From Carex sylvatica (lineage: Eukaryota; Streptophyta; Magnoliopsida; Poales; Cyperaceae), in the NCBI GenBank assembly GCA_964058845.1, contig CAXKVR010000408.1, positions 1-27,252 of the forward strand: a stretch of DNA of 27,252 nt. Direction: 5' to 3'. The first letter of the stretch is position 1, and each line of letters opens with the position of its first letter. This document shows, in pieces, positions 1-9,744 of this stretch. Under the pieces are notes generated by a model that was not told the DNA's origin, ran no database searches, and worked only from the letters and a program-made list of their open reading frames with translations. The translations under genes were made by a program, and so were the position numbers.

Positions 1-2
1 AC

Positions 3-2697
3 CTTTACCATTAAGATGAGAAAATTTAGAAACTTAAATCTAATCAGAAGTGGTTAGAAGCTAAGGATGCCAATAACAAATTCTTCCACATAGTTACTAC
101 ACATAGATCTAAGAAACATACAATTAACTCTTTAGAAATTGAGGGAACTCTGACATCTTATCCCCTTGTCATTCAACAACATGTGGTAGATTTCTATAAG
201 GACCTTTTAGGTACTAAAGGGTTAAAGTTTGAACACTTAGAGGAAATTTTTTGGGATGATTTTGATAAACTTACTCCTTTGGAATAGTGGACCTTAGAAA
301 AACCTTTCACAGAAATTGAACTCAAACAAGCTCTCTTTGCTTCTGAACCTAATGGGGCCCCTGGTCCTGATGGATTTACTTTCAAATTCTATCAATTCTT
401 TTGAGAAGTAGTTAAATCAGACCTCATGATCCGGGCACACCACTTTTTTGAAAATACCTTGTACCTACACAAGATCAATAAATGTTGCATTTGCCTCATC
501 CCAAAAGAAAAAGATGCAAAACTCATCAGCAAATACAGACCCATGAGCTTAGTTAATTGTAGTTTTAAATTATTGTCTAAATTACTCACTCTTAGATTAG
601 AACCTATTATGTTTAGGATCATTGATGCTAGCCAATCAGCTTTCATTAAACATAGATATATACTAGATAATGTCGTCTTGGGTCAAGAAATTTTATACTA
701 TTGTCAAACATTAAAACAATATGGAGTGGTAATCAAAGTGGATTTTGAGAAAACCTATGAAAAGATCCACTGGGATTACCTCTTAGATATGTTGTCTAGT
801 AGAAACTTTGGTCCTAAATAGATCCAATGGAACACTCACTGGCTCTATAGCTATCAGTCTTGTGTACTTGTCAATGGCACATTGTCTAATTACTTCTACT
901 ATAAAAGTGGAGTTAGACAAGGAGATCCTCTTTCTTCTTTCTTATATATACTAGCTATTGACACACTTAGTAAGTTCTTCTCTAAAGGTAGACTTCAGGA
1001 TAAAATTGTCGGTTTAGGTCCCCCATGTTTAAATGACAAGGCCATTACCAGTTGCCACTATGCTGATGATATTATCCTCTCCCTGGCTGCTACTGAGGAG
1101 AATATAGAATCAGCATGGTGGGCAATGATGGCTTTTGAAGCTCTATCAGGAATTAAGATGAATTACTCCAAAACATCCATGTTCCCTATCCATGTCCATA
1201 GAGATACTAATCCGAACCACCTGTTTAGATGCCAGTGGGATACTTTTCCTCTCATGTTTTTAGGTCTGCCACTGAATAATAAAAAAATGACTATGGCTGA
1301 CTGACAATTCTTGGTAGATAAAATAGAAAAATACATTCCAAGTTGGAAATGACACTTATTATCTTTAGGAGGTAAGCTTACTTTAGTTAATACAGTACTT
1401 TCCTCTATTCCTCTTTACACCTTATCTGTGTTTAAAGTACCTATTACTATCTTAAATAGAATTGATAAATTAAGAAGATGGTTTCTATGAAATGGTAGTG
1501 ACTCTTCCAAAAAGAAATACATTCTGATGAAATGATCTGTAGCATGTCTAGTAAAGCAAATGGGAGGGATGAGCATTTTAAACCTTAGAGAGATGAATAT
1601 TTTCCTGTTACTTAAATGGTGGTGGAAGCTCAAAAACTCTCAATATCACATTACATGGAAAGACTTAGTTCTAATGAAATACTGCTCTAGACCTACATTA
1701 CATAAGTCCACTTTCTGGTTATCAATTAGCATATTAGAGTCCTTAGGTAATGCTAGTGTTAGTTTTGAACCAGGGAGACTCAATTCCATAGTCAAGTTTT
1801 GGGAGGATATATGGTACCAATATTGTTCCTTAGCTACTATATTTTACCAGTTATATCAGATACGTACAAACAAAAATGTCTTCCTAGAAGATGTTATTAC
1901 TTCCCAGGGGAGGGTTGTCCAGTTTAGAAGAACTCTGGTAGAAACTGATCAGGTTGAGTGGAATCAAATTCTTTTAATTATAAACTCTACACAGCTGCCT
2001 GAATTCCAAGACACATTACTATGGAGGTGGGAAATATCAGGAAGTTCTCCATTCATTCCATTTATAAACTATTTAACAATAGAGGAGTCTTGTCTTTTTA
2101 CCCTCTCATCTGGTGGACTTTACCAGTTCCCCCTAAAATTAGAATTTTTATGTGGTTAACCATGCATTCCAAAATATTGACAAAAGATACTTTAGCTAAA
2201 AAAGGTTGGGTAGGTAACAAACAATGTCATTTTTGTCTAGCTCAAGAAACAAGAGATCACCTATTTCTTACATGTTCTCTGGCACAATAGGTCTGGTTTT
2301 ATCTAGGAAAAAAAATAAGAATTTTCTATCTCAATGGACTAATTGGGATGATATCTTCTAATATGCTCTCACTTTACCTAAATATGAATGCATAGGTCTA
2401 TTGGTGGTACTAAGTGCAGTTTGTTGGACTTTATGAAAACATAGAAATGATGTATGCTTTAATGACAGTCCTCTTAAATCTTTTAGAACACTCATTTTTC
2501 TGATAAAATCTTTAATTGAATACTGGTCAGGTACAATGAAGAAACAGGCTAAGGAGGCTGCCCAGACTTGGATGCCAGTGATTGAAGATGTCATTCCTTT
2601 GAATGTCATTCCCCCTAATATGAAGATTGTTTCTTATGTGGCACCTGCTGATAGCCTGCCACCTGAGGCCTCTAGAGATCTGCCTGCCACTAGATGA
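3..2697 (+). pseudogene. LINE ORF2 remnant: reverse transcriptase plus zf-RVT zinc knuckle
   Basis: ORF2 of a LINE normally supplies endonuclease and reverse transcriptase for target-primed copying. Visible hallmarks are the APGPDGF motif (355-375), the KYRPMSLVN block (about 531-557), GVRQGDPLS (about 909-935) and the catalytic YADD box (1059-1070). The LSLGGKLTL and LLKWWWKL blocks follow. The last domain is a CX2C-X7-H-X4-C zinc knuckle (2225-2275), as in the zf-RVT family. Reading needs three frames: a one-base loss near 2042 and a slip in the A8 run at 2308-2315. Stops lie at 12, 27, 285, 402, 819, 1302, 1350, 1488, 1533, 2288, 2359 and 2434. The identification is secure; the gene cannot make a full protein. 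Confidence 0.93.
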
Positions 2698-2952
2698 AAG
2701 CCACACTACCTCATTTTGTAGTTAATATACCTATCAGCCCACTGTTAAAGGGCTTATGCTTAGCTTTCTGACAGTACTTTTGGTCCCTTATCATGACTCT
2801 TATTTGACTTATTTGCAGTTTACTAGTTGGTTTAAGTTGGACATTATTGATCCTTTTGGTTGGTTATTTTGCTTTGGAACATTATCTCAGTTTTTATGAC
2901 TGAGAAGTTGGTGTAATTAACTTTTTCTTACAGTACTTTCTAACCTCTTTTT
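2698..2952 (+). other. LINE 3' untranslated region
   Basis: This lies between the ORF2 terminal stop and the poly-A tail. It is T-rich, which is usual for the 3' ends of plant LINEs, and holds no open frame of note. Confidence 0.7.
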
Positions 2953-2967
2953 AAAAAAAAAAAAAAA

Positions 2968-3639
2968 CAAATTAATAGTTAATTACTGAAATTATAAATA
3001 TGAATTAACAAATTGGACAACATATATTATGGACCTGGTGATAAGTTATATGTTCTCTGATGTAAATTGTTTCATCTGGATTAGAACATTTGAAGCGGCT
3101 CAATCAAATTGGTACAATTGAACATGCTTAAATGAACTGATGCATACTTGTTATAAATACACATATAGCAGTTCCGTTTATGGTTGTTATGTTATTATCC
3201 AAATTCACAAAGGACAGAAAAATATAAAGAAACAAAATTTCAGTTTTATTGGATTAGATCGAAATTTGATTTGTCTAAGTTCGCACCACTTTAGAAACTA
3301 AGAGATAGAGAACGATAAGAGGGGACTATCAGTTGGCATTAGCACTCTGACTTGTAGTTTATCAATATATTCATGTGAATATATCAGCAGAGACGCGACT
3401 GTTGTTGTTGTTGTTGCGTGGGTCAGACATGAGACATACGAAGTGAAGAAAGTTACTGTTAGGATTTAACATTTCCACTATATATGCATCTAGTGGTAAT
3501 ATATATATAACATTTCCACTATATATGCGTCTAGTTGTTGTTATTGCGTGGTTCATGAACTTTTATGGTTCGAATCTCATAATAATATTGGTCATTCATT
3601 TACCTGATGAAATTAAAATCCAACATAGAGAGTTATAAT
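2968..3639. other. Intergenic, with small local repeats
   Basis: I see no gene. The stretch contains a (GTT)n run near 3399-3416. It also holds a short direct repeat with the core TTTCCACTATATATGC (about 3469-3495 and 3511-3536), with a second GTT-rich tract after the second copy. Nothing else is recognisable. Confidence 0.6.
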
Positions 3640-3837
3640 TTAACTTAGTTGACGCTCCCGCACTCTCAAATCTCAATAATATAGTTCTCTCTCCGTCTCT
3701 CCCTAACTCACTCTCCCTCTCGCTCTAAAACCTAGCCGACACTCTTGGCAACTGGCTGTCTCTCCGACCGTTACTCCTCTCCTCGGCCTAGATGGTTGTC
3801 TCTCCTCTATTTGCGGCCGTCTCTCCTCTATCTACGG
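3640..3837 (+). other. Pyrimidine-rich leader-like sequence, left part
   Basis: The sequence is dominated by CTCTC and TCTCC tracts and includes an AAACCTAGCC-type motif at about 3728, as in many plant 5' leaders. A repeated unit reading GCGGCCGTCTCT occurs here and again just right of the inserted element (4837 onward). An ATG at 3791 opens a short frame that would continue across the empty insertion site, but the peptide is low-complexity and unrecognised. It may be an old promoter-leader of a lost gene. Confidence 0.35.
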
Positions 3838-4832
3838 TAGGGGTTTGCTAACGGGTACGGGCCAGGCGGACCGGGTATACCCGGGGTCGAGTACGGGTCG
3901 GGTATCACGGGTATACGGGTACCACGGGCCGGGTATCACGGGTATATTTTTCAAAACCTGTGTCGTGCCCGTCTTATACCCGTGCCCGTGGTACCCTTGA
4001 CGGGCAGGGCGGTTCGGGTACCTGGTCCAGTTTTTTTTCCTCTGTTTTTTTTTTGTTTTTTTTTTGCGGTGTTGTACGAATATCATTACGTGTTTATAAT
4101 TCGACTTTTAAAATCAAAATAGTTCAATATCAAATAGTGTATATAAATAAATAAAATTTGTAACTTATATATAAAAATTATTCATGCGAAAATTTGTATA
4201 TTTATTCAGCTAAATACAAATGTATTTATTTATTTCTTTACACCAGTCATTTGATTTTATTTTCAAATTCTCATTCTAATTATATAGTTTCATAATTTAT
4301 TTATATCTATAATATATTTTCTAAACGTTCATTTATTTTTAATAGGTTAAATAAAATATAAATCAAAAATATAATTAAATCAGAAACTTTAAAACAATAA
4401 ACAAAAAAATAGAATTTAAAAAAACAGAAATTAAAAAACAGAATTTAAAAAACAGAAATTAAAAAACAGAAATTAAAAAACAAAATTTTAAAAACAAAAT
4501 TTAAAAAACATAAATTAAAAAACATAAATTAAAAAACATAAATTAAAAAACAAAATTTAAAAAACAGAAATTAAAAAAAAGGGGGGGAATTTGAAAATTT
4601 TGAAATTAAAAAAAAACGGGCACGGGTATGAGTACACGGGTTCATGGGCACGGGCACTAGGGTATACCGGTACGGGTAATCCGGTCCGGGTATGGTCGGG
4701 TTTTTTCCCGAAAAGGAGTACCCTACCCGTTTTATGCCCATACCCGTGTACCCGTTTATCCGACCTATAACTGAGCTCGGGCACGGGCGGGTCGGGTACG
4801 GGCGGCCCGACCCGGGTTTTTGCAACCCACTA
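3838..4832. mobile_element. hAT-like non-autonomous element with GGGTAC subterminal repeats
   Basis: The left end reads TAGGGGTTTGCTAACGGG. The right end, read on the minus strand, is TAGTGGGTTGCAAAAACCC. The flanks carry an 8-bp duplication, ATCTACGG (3830-3837) and ATCTGCGG (4833-4840), matching at 7 of 8 bases, as expected for hAT insertion. Both termini (about 3838-4030 and 4615-4832) are GC-rich and packed with CGGGTAC / GTACCCG motifs in both orientations. The centre is very AT-rich and contains a 14-bp tandem array. There is no transposase. The internal size is 995 bp. Confidence 0.8.
4412..4580 (+). repeat. 14-bp tandem array inside the hAT-like element
   Basis: About twelve copies of a 14-base unit close to AAATTAAAAAACAG follow head to tail, varying mostly at the last base (G, A or T) and in the run of T. 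The array ends at a G-run (4581-4587) just before the GC-rich right subterminal region. Confidence 0.85.
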
Positions 4833-4925
4833 ATCTGCGGCCGTCTCTGCTCTACCTTCTCTACCTTTCGGATTCTTACTTCATTAGATGGTCCGATCGA
4901 GGATTTGATCGAGTGAGCACTCGAG
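4833..4925 (+). other. Pyrimidine-rich leader-like sequence, right part
   Basis: This continues the tract interrupted by the element: GCGGCCGTCTCTGCTCTACC, then a less repetitive GATCGAGGATTTGATCGAG segment. At 4924-4926 CGAG is followed by GTACGATT, which would serve as a splice donor, and AT-rich intron-like sequence follows. The interpretation as an old first exon is inference. Confidence 0.3.
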
Positions 4926-5113
4926 GTACGATTACTTGTTTTACTGCATATTTCAGTTCTTATACTTAATCCTCTTTTAAGGATTATATGTTGAGATGTA
5001 TTTTTTAATGAATAATTTTTTAACTTAAAAACACTCATTTTATACCGGTAAAAGAAAGCCATGTGAATTTTGTTCCGCAAGAAAAAAATAATGTATAAAC
5101 TACCGGTATAACT

Positions 5114-5302
5114 AGGCTGCTAAAAAATAATTTAGTTCGTGATTCGATTTGGGTTCGATTCAAAAAATGTGTAGTTCACAATTAATTCAAATCGAAATGG
5201 GTTCGGCTTGAAATGAATCAAACCAAGTTCAATTCGAATCTTATTCAAACCAAACTCAAACCTAGGGTAAGTTCGATTCGGTTCGACTCGTTGCCACCCC
5301 TA
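5114..5302. mobile_element. Short hAT-like MITE with TTCGATTCG-type motifs
   Basis: The right end, read on the minus strand, is TAGGGGTGGCAACGAG, the same terminus as the other hAT-like elements here. The left end is probably TAGGCTGCTAAAAAAT at 5114. The interior is packed with TTCGATTCG, TTCAATTCG and AACCAAACTCAAACC variants in both orientations. I found no convincing 8-bp target duplication, so one end may be rearranged; the right end coincides with the border of the large direct repeat. Confidence 0.55.
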
Positions 5303-6041
5303 CTTGTAGAAGTCTAAATTTAGTTACAAACATACTTGCCACACATACTGCCACACGATATGTTACAATTAAAATTGAATAGAGAACAAAATTGGAGAGA
5401 AAACTAATTTATTAATTTCCTTATTTCTCCTCTCCAGCTATCTCCCATTCTTTATTTTCTTATTTAAGAATCATGATGAATGATTAATTTATTTTTAAGA
5501 ATATCAAATGCTGATATACCAAACGTTGACATCTTTTAAAAATATTTTATCAGCATTTGATATCTTATCAAATTATTTGATATCTTATCAAATTATTTGA
5601 TATCTTATCAAATTATTTGATATCTCCAAATTTAATACATTACTCAATTTAAGCTACAGTAAATCTTTTTACAATTTTACTTCTTCAATTTTGATAAAAT
5701 AAAATATATTTTTTATAATTAGTATGTTTAGGTTCATTCTTAATTTTAGTTATTAATTATATGGAGAATATATATTGAGAAGAAATTTTAGTAACATTAA
5801 CTATAATTAGTACAACAAAATGGAGCAACTAATTTATTAATACAAATTCACTTTCACAAAATATTTGTTGTCCTTTTGGCTTTTGTCTATGGGATTTATA
5901 TATTTCTACAAGCCATTTATTATTTTATTTTATTTTATCAAATCTCTTTCTCAAAATTTGAAATTCAAATTATAAATTAAACTTTTGATCTTCTTTATTT
6001 TATAATATATTTTAACGGGTACGATACTAGCTAGTCAGATA
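5302..6041 (+). repeat. Direct repeat copy 1 of a 0.73-kb duplication
   Basis: Copy 1 starts at TACTTGTAGAAGTCTAAATT and ends at ACTAGCTAGTCAGATAT. It matches 6171-6895 nearly base for base with scattered substitutions and small indels. The content is AT-rich and noncoding. It includes three copies of a 20-bp unit (5561-5620), whereas the other copy has two. Confidence 0.92.
5561..5625 (+). repeat. 20-bp minisatellite, three units
   Basis: The unit TATCTTATCAAATTATTTGA is repeated three times without change, followed by a partial unit. The second duplicate (6431-6470) has two units with one substitution. Confidence 0.95.
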
Positions 6042-6170
6042 TCTCCATTCTTATATTATGCACGTTGATGTCCTGATCCGCCAACGGTTATGATTGAATG
6101 ATGAAATTTCAGATTTAATATAAGCCCTCCAATCAAATAATATGTCTTCTTTTGATTAAATGCATATTTT
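6042..6170. other. Spacer between the two direct repeats
   Basis: This is 129 bp of unique sequence with no gene. It shows no primer-binding site or polypurine tract of an LTR retrotransposon, which argues against reading the flanking repeats as LTRs. Confidence 0.6.
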
Positions 6171-6895
6171 TACTTGTAGAAGTCTAAATTTAGTTACAAA
6201 CATACTTGCCACACATACTGCTACACGATATGTTACAATTAAAATTGAATAGAGAACAAAATTGGAGAGAAAACTAATTTATTCATTTTCTTATTTCTCC
6301 TCTTCAGCTATCTCTCATTCCTTATTTTCTTATTTAAAAATCATGATGAATGATCAATTTGTTTTTAAGAATATCAAATGATGAAATATCAAACATTGAC
6401 ATCTTTTAAAAATATTTTATCAGCATTTGATATCTTATCAAATTACTTGATATCTTATCAAATTATTTGATATCTCCAAATTTAATACATTACTCAATTT
6501 AAGCTACAGTGAATCTTTTTACAATTTTACTTCTTCAATTTTGATAAAATAAATATATTTTTTATAATCAGTATGTTCAGGTTTATTCTTAGTTTTAGTT
6601 ATTAATTATATGGAGAACATATATTGAGAAAAAAATTTAGTAACATTAACTATATATAATTAGTACAACAAAATGGAGCAACTAATTTATTAATACAAAT
6701 TCACTTTCACAAAATATTTGTTGTCCTTTTGGCTTTTGTCTATGGGATGTTTATATTTCTACAAGCAATTTATTTTTTATTTTATTTTATCAAATCTCTT
6801 TATCAAAATTTGAAATTTAAATTGTAAATTAAACTCTTAATCTTCTTCATTTTATAATATATTTTAACGGGTACGATACTAGCTAGTCAGATATT
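6171..6895 (+). repeat. Direct repeat copy 2 of the 0.73-kb duplication
   Basis: This is the second copy of 5302-6041. It ends at the same ACTAGCTAGTCAGATAT and is followed by unique sequence. It ends about 170 bp upstream of the start codon of the cysteine-rich peptide gene, so the duplication sits in or next to that gene's promoter. Confidence 0.92.
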
Positions 6896-7066
6896 ATTTA
6901 GCTATAGATTTCTAAAAAAATTTGACTATAATATTTGTAATGAGGAAAGCGATCGAGGCAGTATATTTCCTAAATATTCTGTAAAATTTCTAAATCTGTT
7001 TTATGCCACAAGCATAAATTAAAACACTTCCTCTTCCACAACAACTAGGTCCTCATCAAATTCAAG

Positions 7067-7681
7067 ATGAATATTAAGCTGCGCTTTTTAGTTTTACTTT
7101 TTCTCATCACTTGCCTCCTTTGCATGACTAAAGGTATTGTTTGTGTTGTAGCAATTGAACCCCCCTGAATTCCTATTGTTTTTTTTTTCTTTTTCTTGAG
7201 AGGTGCATGGAGGTCACGCCTCCAAAAATTCATATCATTTTATGAGAATTGAGAGTCTCAATATACCGAGTTATCCCTAGTAGCCAACTTTATCCTCTAA
7301 ACTGAACCGAGTAGTTAAATTATTTCTAGTCCTCTAATATTTAATCTCAACTAATCATCTCTCCTTATGATCTCAACCCACTAACTGTCATATATGGCAT
7401 ACATAAGCTAATAACATGCATTTAGCTTTTTATTTGAATTTATAGGTCGTGATCAGGTGCAAGTGCAAGTAGGTAAAATAAGAGCAAGCAAGATTAACAT
7501 TCAGAATTGGTGCGGTAATGCAATCACACATGTAGGAGGAGAGAAAAACACAAGCAAGATCACTATTCCAGCACTCTGTGCCAAGTGCGACTGTGCTTCA
7601 GGGACATGTTATTGTTGTGGTTCGTTTCAACCACAATACTGTTGGACATCACAGGAAGAGTGCGAAAAACAGTGCAAGTAA
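7067..7681 (+). CDS. Secreted cysteine-rich peptide, ESF1-like (two exons)
   Basis: The gene has exon 1 at 7067-7133, an intron at 7134-7445 (donor AAAG/GTATTG, acceptor TTATAG/GTCG) and exon 2 at 7446-7681. The joined frame gives 100 residues. Residues 1-22 form a signal peptide (basic start MNIKLR, then a leucine-rich core). The mature part has ten cysteines at residues 45, 67, 70, 72, 77, 79, 80, 88, 95 and 99, with CDC, CYCC and a CW..EEC...C ending. This pattern resembles the EMBRYO SURROUNDING FACTOR 1 family of small secreted peptides; a signal peptide alone in exon 1 is usual for plant cysteine-rich peptide genes. A TATA-like CATAAATTA lies about 50 bp upstream and an AATAAA at 7966. 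Splice sites and frame are intact, so it is probably functional. It could instead belong to another defensin-like group. Confidence 0.8.
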
Positions 7682-8303
7682 CAGTCATGGATATTCTTAA
7701 ATTAAATTTGCATTTCATGTATGTGGCTTTATTTGTAATAGTTGTTAGCAACTGCATTCATCAATTTTCTAATGAGTTGTATTCTACAATTAAAATAATA
7801 TTGAATACATCTCAAATTATCTCTATCAATAATTCAATATATTTATGTTGCTTGATTAATATTTGTTGTATTTCACATCTGAAAGTATCTTATTACTATT
7901 GAGTTTCGTTGGTCTCTCTGATGGAACATATTATCTCGTTATTGTGTATATTTTAGATGTCAAATAATAAATCAATGAAAAAGTTAGAGATCCTTAATAT
8001 AAACTATATTTCATCTATTAGATCTGTTCAACAATATTCTTGAGTTGATATATATGGCAACAATGTGCCTTAATTTACGTTCAGTAGAAGAAAATTGCGT
8101 GGAAAAGAAAGTCAGTTCAAACTGATTCACGTAAAAAAAAAAAACAGTTTACTACTCCACTTAGAAGAATTGTTGATTCGTTAGGAAAAAAAAGATGACA
8201 ACTACCAAGGATATAAATATGCACCATGAGTTGGATAACGTGTCGTGTAAACCATCCGTGATCAAATTTGGAACAATAGTCATGGCATGTGAATGGTCAG
8301 AAT
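7682..8303. other. 3' flank of the peptide gene, then intergenic sequence
   Basis: The AT-rich 3' untranslated region probably runs to just beyond the AATAAA at 7966-7971. From there to the MITE at 8304 I see no gene. Confidence 0.5.
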
Positions 8304-8489
8304 CAGTGTTGTAAAAAAACATCCGTTTAGTCCGATTAATCGACCAATTAGTCATTGACGGTGACTAAACCGTTACATAATTTTTTGACTAATCGACATA
8401 TTATTTTTTATTATAGCCGATTATTCCCGATTAATCGTTTGACGGTACCCTGTCTCTCCGACGATCGCATACCGTTATTTACAACACTG
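8304..8489. mobile_element. 186-bp hAT-type MITE (CAGTGTTGTAAA termini)
   Basis: The ends are a perfect 12-bp inverted repeat, CAGTGTTGTAAA and TTTACAACACTG. The flanks are GTCAGAAT (8296-8303) and GTCAGAAC (8490-8497), an 8-bp duplication with one mismatch. The interior has several ATTAATCG / CGATTA motifs in both orientations. Its right end matches the right end of the larger element ending at 22914. Confidence 0.85.
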
Positions 8490-8732
8490 GTCAGAACACA
8501 TTAATCACGCCTTGATCACACATGATATGTCCAAATTTTTAAAAAATGGTCATAACACAGGACACGCGAGTCACAGCACATAACCATCACATGTGCCGTA
8601 ATGAAACCGTGTCGTGTTGTGACATATCCGGTCATCCCGCAATTTTTTAATTAGATTCCTATCTACTACTCCACTTTAATTTGTTAGAAATTGTACTTTT
8701 GTTAATATTTTGTGCCTACTCTGATCAAAATC
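8490..8732. other. Intergenic, rich in CGTGTCGTG-like motifs
   Basis: I see no gene. About 8540-8640 contains CACGCG, GTCACAG and CGTGTCGTGTTGTGAC motifs that look like subterminal repeats of another decayed DNA transposon, but I cannot set its ends. Confidence 0.35.
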
Positions 8733-8747
8733 CTGAATCCGCCCCTG
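8733..8747 (-). mobile_element. Orphan hAT-type terminus
   Basis: On the minus strand this reads CAGGGGCGGATTCAG, which resembles a hAT terminal repeat widespread in plants (CAGGGGCGGA...). The element body would lie to the left, but I found no matching plus-strand end, so only this terminus is supported. Confidence 0.5.
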
Positions 8748-8918
8748 GTCTTTGCGGTCCCAATTTTTTTTTTAATAGAAAATTTAGTTATAGAAAAAAA
8801 AATCCAGTATATGTAGTGATACAGAATCTGCTGATTTTTTTGTTACTACTCTAAAAAAAAAAGTTTTTAACGAATATGCCCTCGCATGCATGTAAAAAAA
8901 ATAATAATAATGCCCCAA

Positions 8919-8936
8919 CCGCCCCTATAGGGGCGG
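8919..8936. repeat. 18-bp perfect GC palindrome
   Basis: CCGCCCCTATAGGGGCGG is a perfect palindrome in otherwise AT-rich DNA. Half-site copies (ACCGCCCC) recur just downstream near 8954. Confidence 0.9.
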
Positions 8937-9019
8937 CCAACACTGAGGACCTGACCGCCCCAACCAAGGACGGTTCACTATGAAGACTTGGCCACCCCTG
9001 CCAGAGGCAATCAACTATG

Positions 9020-9170
9020 GAATTGGTATATATTCATTTTTTCCTCTCTCATGCCCACTCCAAACTCATTTCAACATCAGAGCAAAGGCAGAGAAAGAGA
9101 AAGAGAAGAAGATAAAGGCAATTTCGGCTGATTTTTTGGGTGATTACATGTATTTATTTAAATTACTTTC
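9020..9170 (+). promoter_or_regulatory. Possible core promoter with purine-rich leader
   Basis: GGTATATATTC (about 9024-9034) looks like a TATA box. About 30-90 bp later come CTCTC and then a GAGAAAGAGAAAGAGAAG leader-like tract. No convincing coding sequence follows, so this may be a relic promoter of a transposon or lost gene. Confidence 0.25.
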
Positions 9171-9740
9171 TAATTATTTTGCTATTACTTATTAATTACT
9201 TTTAATTACCCTCTAATTACCCTTTAATTACTCTTGAAGTAGTTTTTAATTACTCTTTAATTAGCTTTTAAATTGTTATGATTTATTATTTAGAATCAAC
9301 CCATTATTCTGTAATCGTTATTTAGAATCAATACAAGTTTAATCTATCACTGTCATTTGAAAACCCTACTTACAATGGCACCCAAAGAAGTGAAACCGAA
9401 CATGAAGAAAAAAGAACACTTAATTAAAAAGAGACTATTTATCGAATTATTTTTATCAATTTTATTAAGTATCAGATTCCTTTTGCTATTTCACTTGATT
9501 TTAGAGAATTGCAGGATATTAGAATTATTCGGGCTAAAAATAGAAGAAAACACGCCAAATCAGACACAAAGTCAGAGACCATCCCAAGGCGTGCAAATGC
9601 CCTCATCCGCATGCGACCCAGAGAGTGCCCACATACGATTTGTGCCATGTCGTGCGACCGAGCAGTGAACCGTATGCGATTCAGGCATCTGTACAGAATA
9701 ACTGACAGAACAGCAATTATGACTCTAAGTCAGGTTTTAA
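9171..9740. other. Intergenic, TTAATTAC repeats and an unassigned GC-richer patch
   Basis: About 9170-9260 holds degenerate repeats of TTAATTACCC / TTAATTACTC. About 9540-9700 is GC-richer, with CGCATGCGAC and CGTATGCGATTC motifs. Two overlapping short open frames here give low-complexity peptides I do not recognise. Confidence 0.4.
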
Positions 9741-9744
9741 GGCC

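Larger units (their letters stand above)
1..2967 (+). mobile_element. Non-LTR retrotransposon (plant L1-type LINE), 3' part with poly-A tail
   Basis: This is a LINE on the plus strand whose 5' end lies outside the window. It contains a degraded ORF2 with reverse transcriptase and C-terminal zinc-knuckle regions, ending at a TGA at 2695-2697. About 255 bp of 3' untranslated sequence follows, then 15 consecutive A (2953-2967), the expected poly-A tail of target-primed reverse transcription. No target-site duplication can be tested because the 5' end is missing. Twelve in-frame stops and two frameshifts show it is inactive. The order of domains matches the plant L1 clade; the upstream endonuclease region is not visible. 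Confidence 0.93.

Noticed and set aside
1..2697. Reassigned TGA/TAG codons as tryptophan in the LINE
   Set aside because: The host genes here use normal stops, both TGA and TAG occur at Trp positions, and two frameshifts are present, so decay is the simpler reading.
3838..4154. Open frames over the GGGTAC-rich region
   Set aside because: They translate subterminal transposon repeats and have no coding character.
5551..5630. CRISPR-like array in the 20-bp repeats
   Set aside because: The units are directly adjacent with no spacers and this is plant DNA; it is a minisatellite.
5302..6895. Paired LTRs of a small LTR retrotransposon
   Set aside because: The identical region extends beyond any TG...CA boundary, only 129 bp lie between the copies, no primer-binding site or polypurine tract is seen, and there is no target duplication.
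7585..7902. Open frame overlapping the peptide gene in another frame
   Set aside because: It has no family resemblance and overlaps a spliced gene with a signal peptide and cysteine pattern; treated as a shadow.
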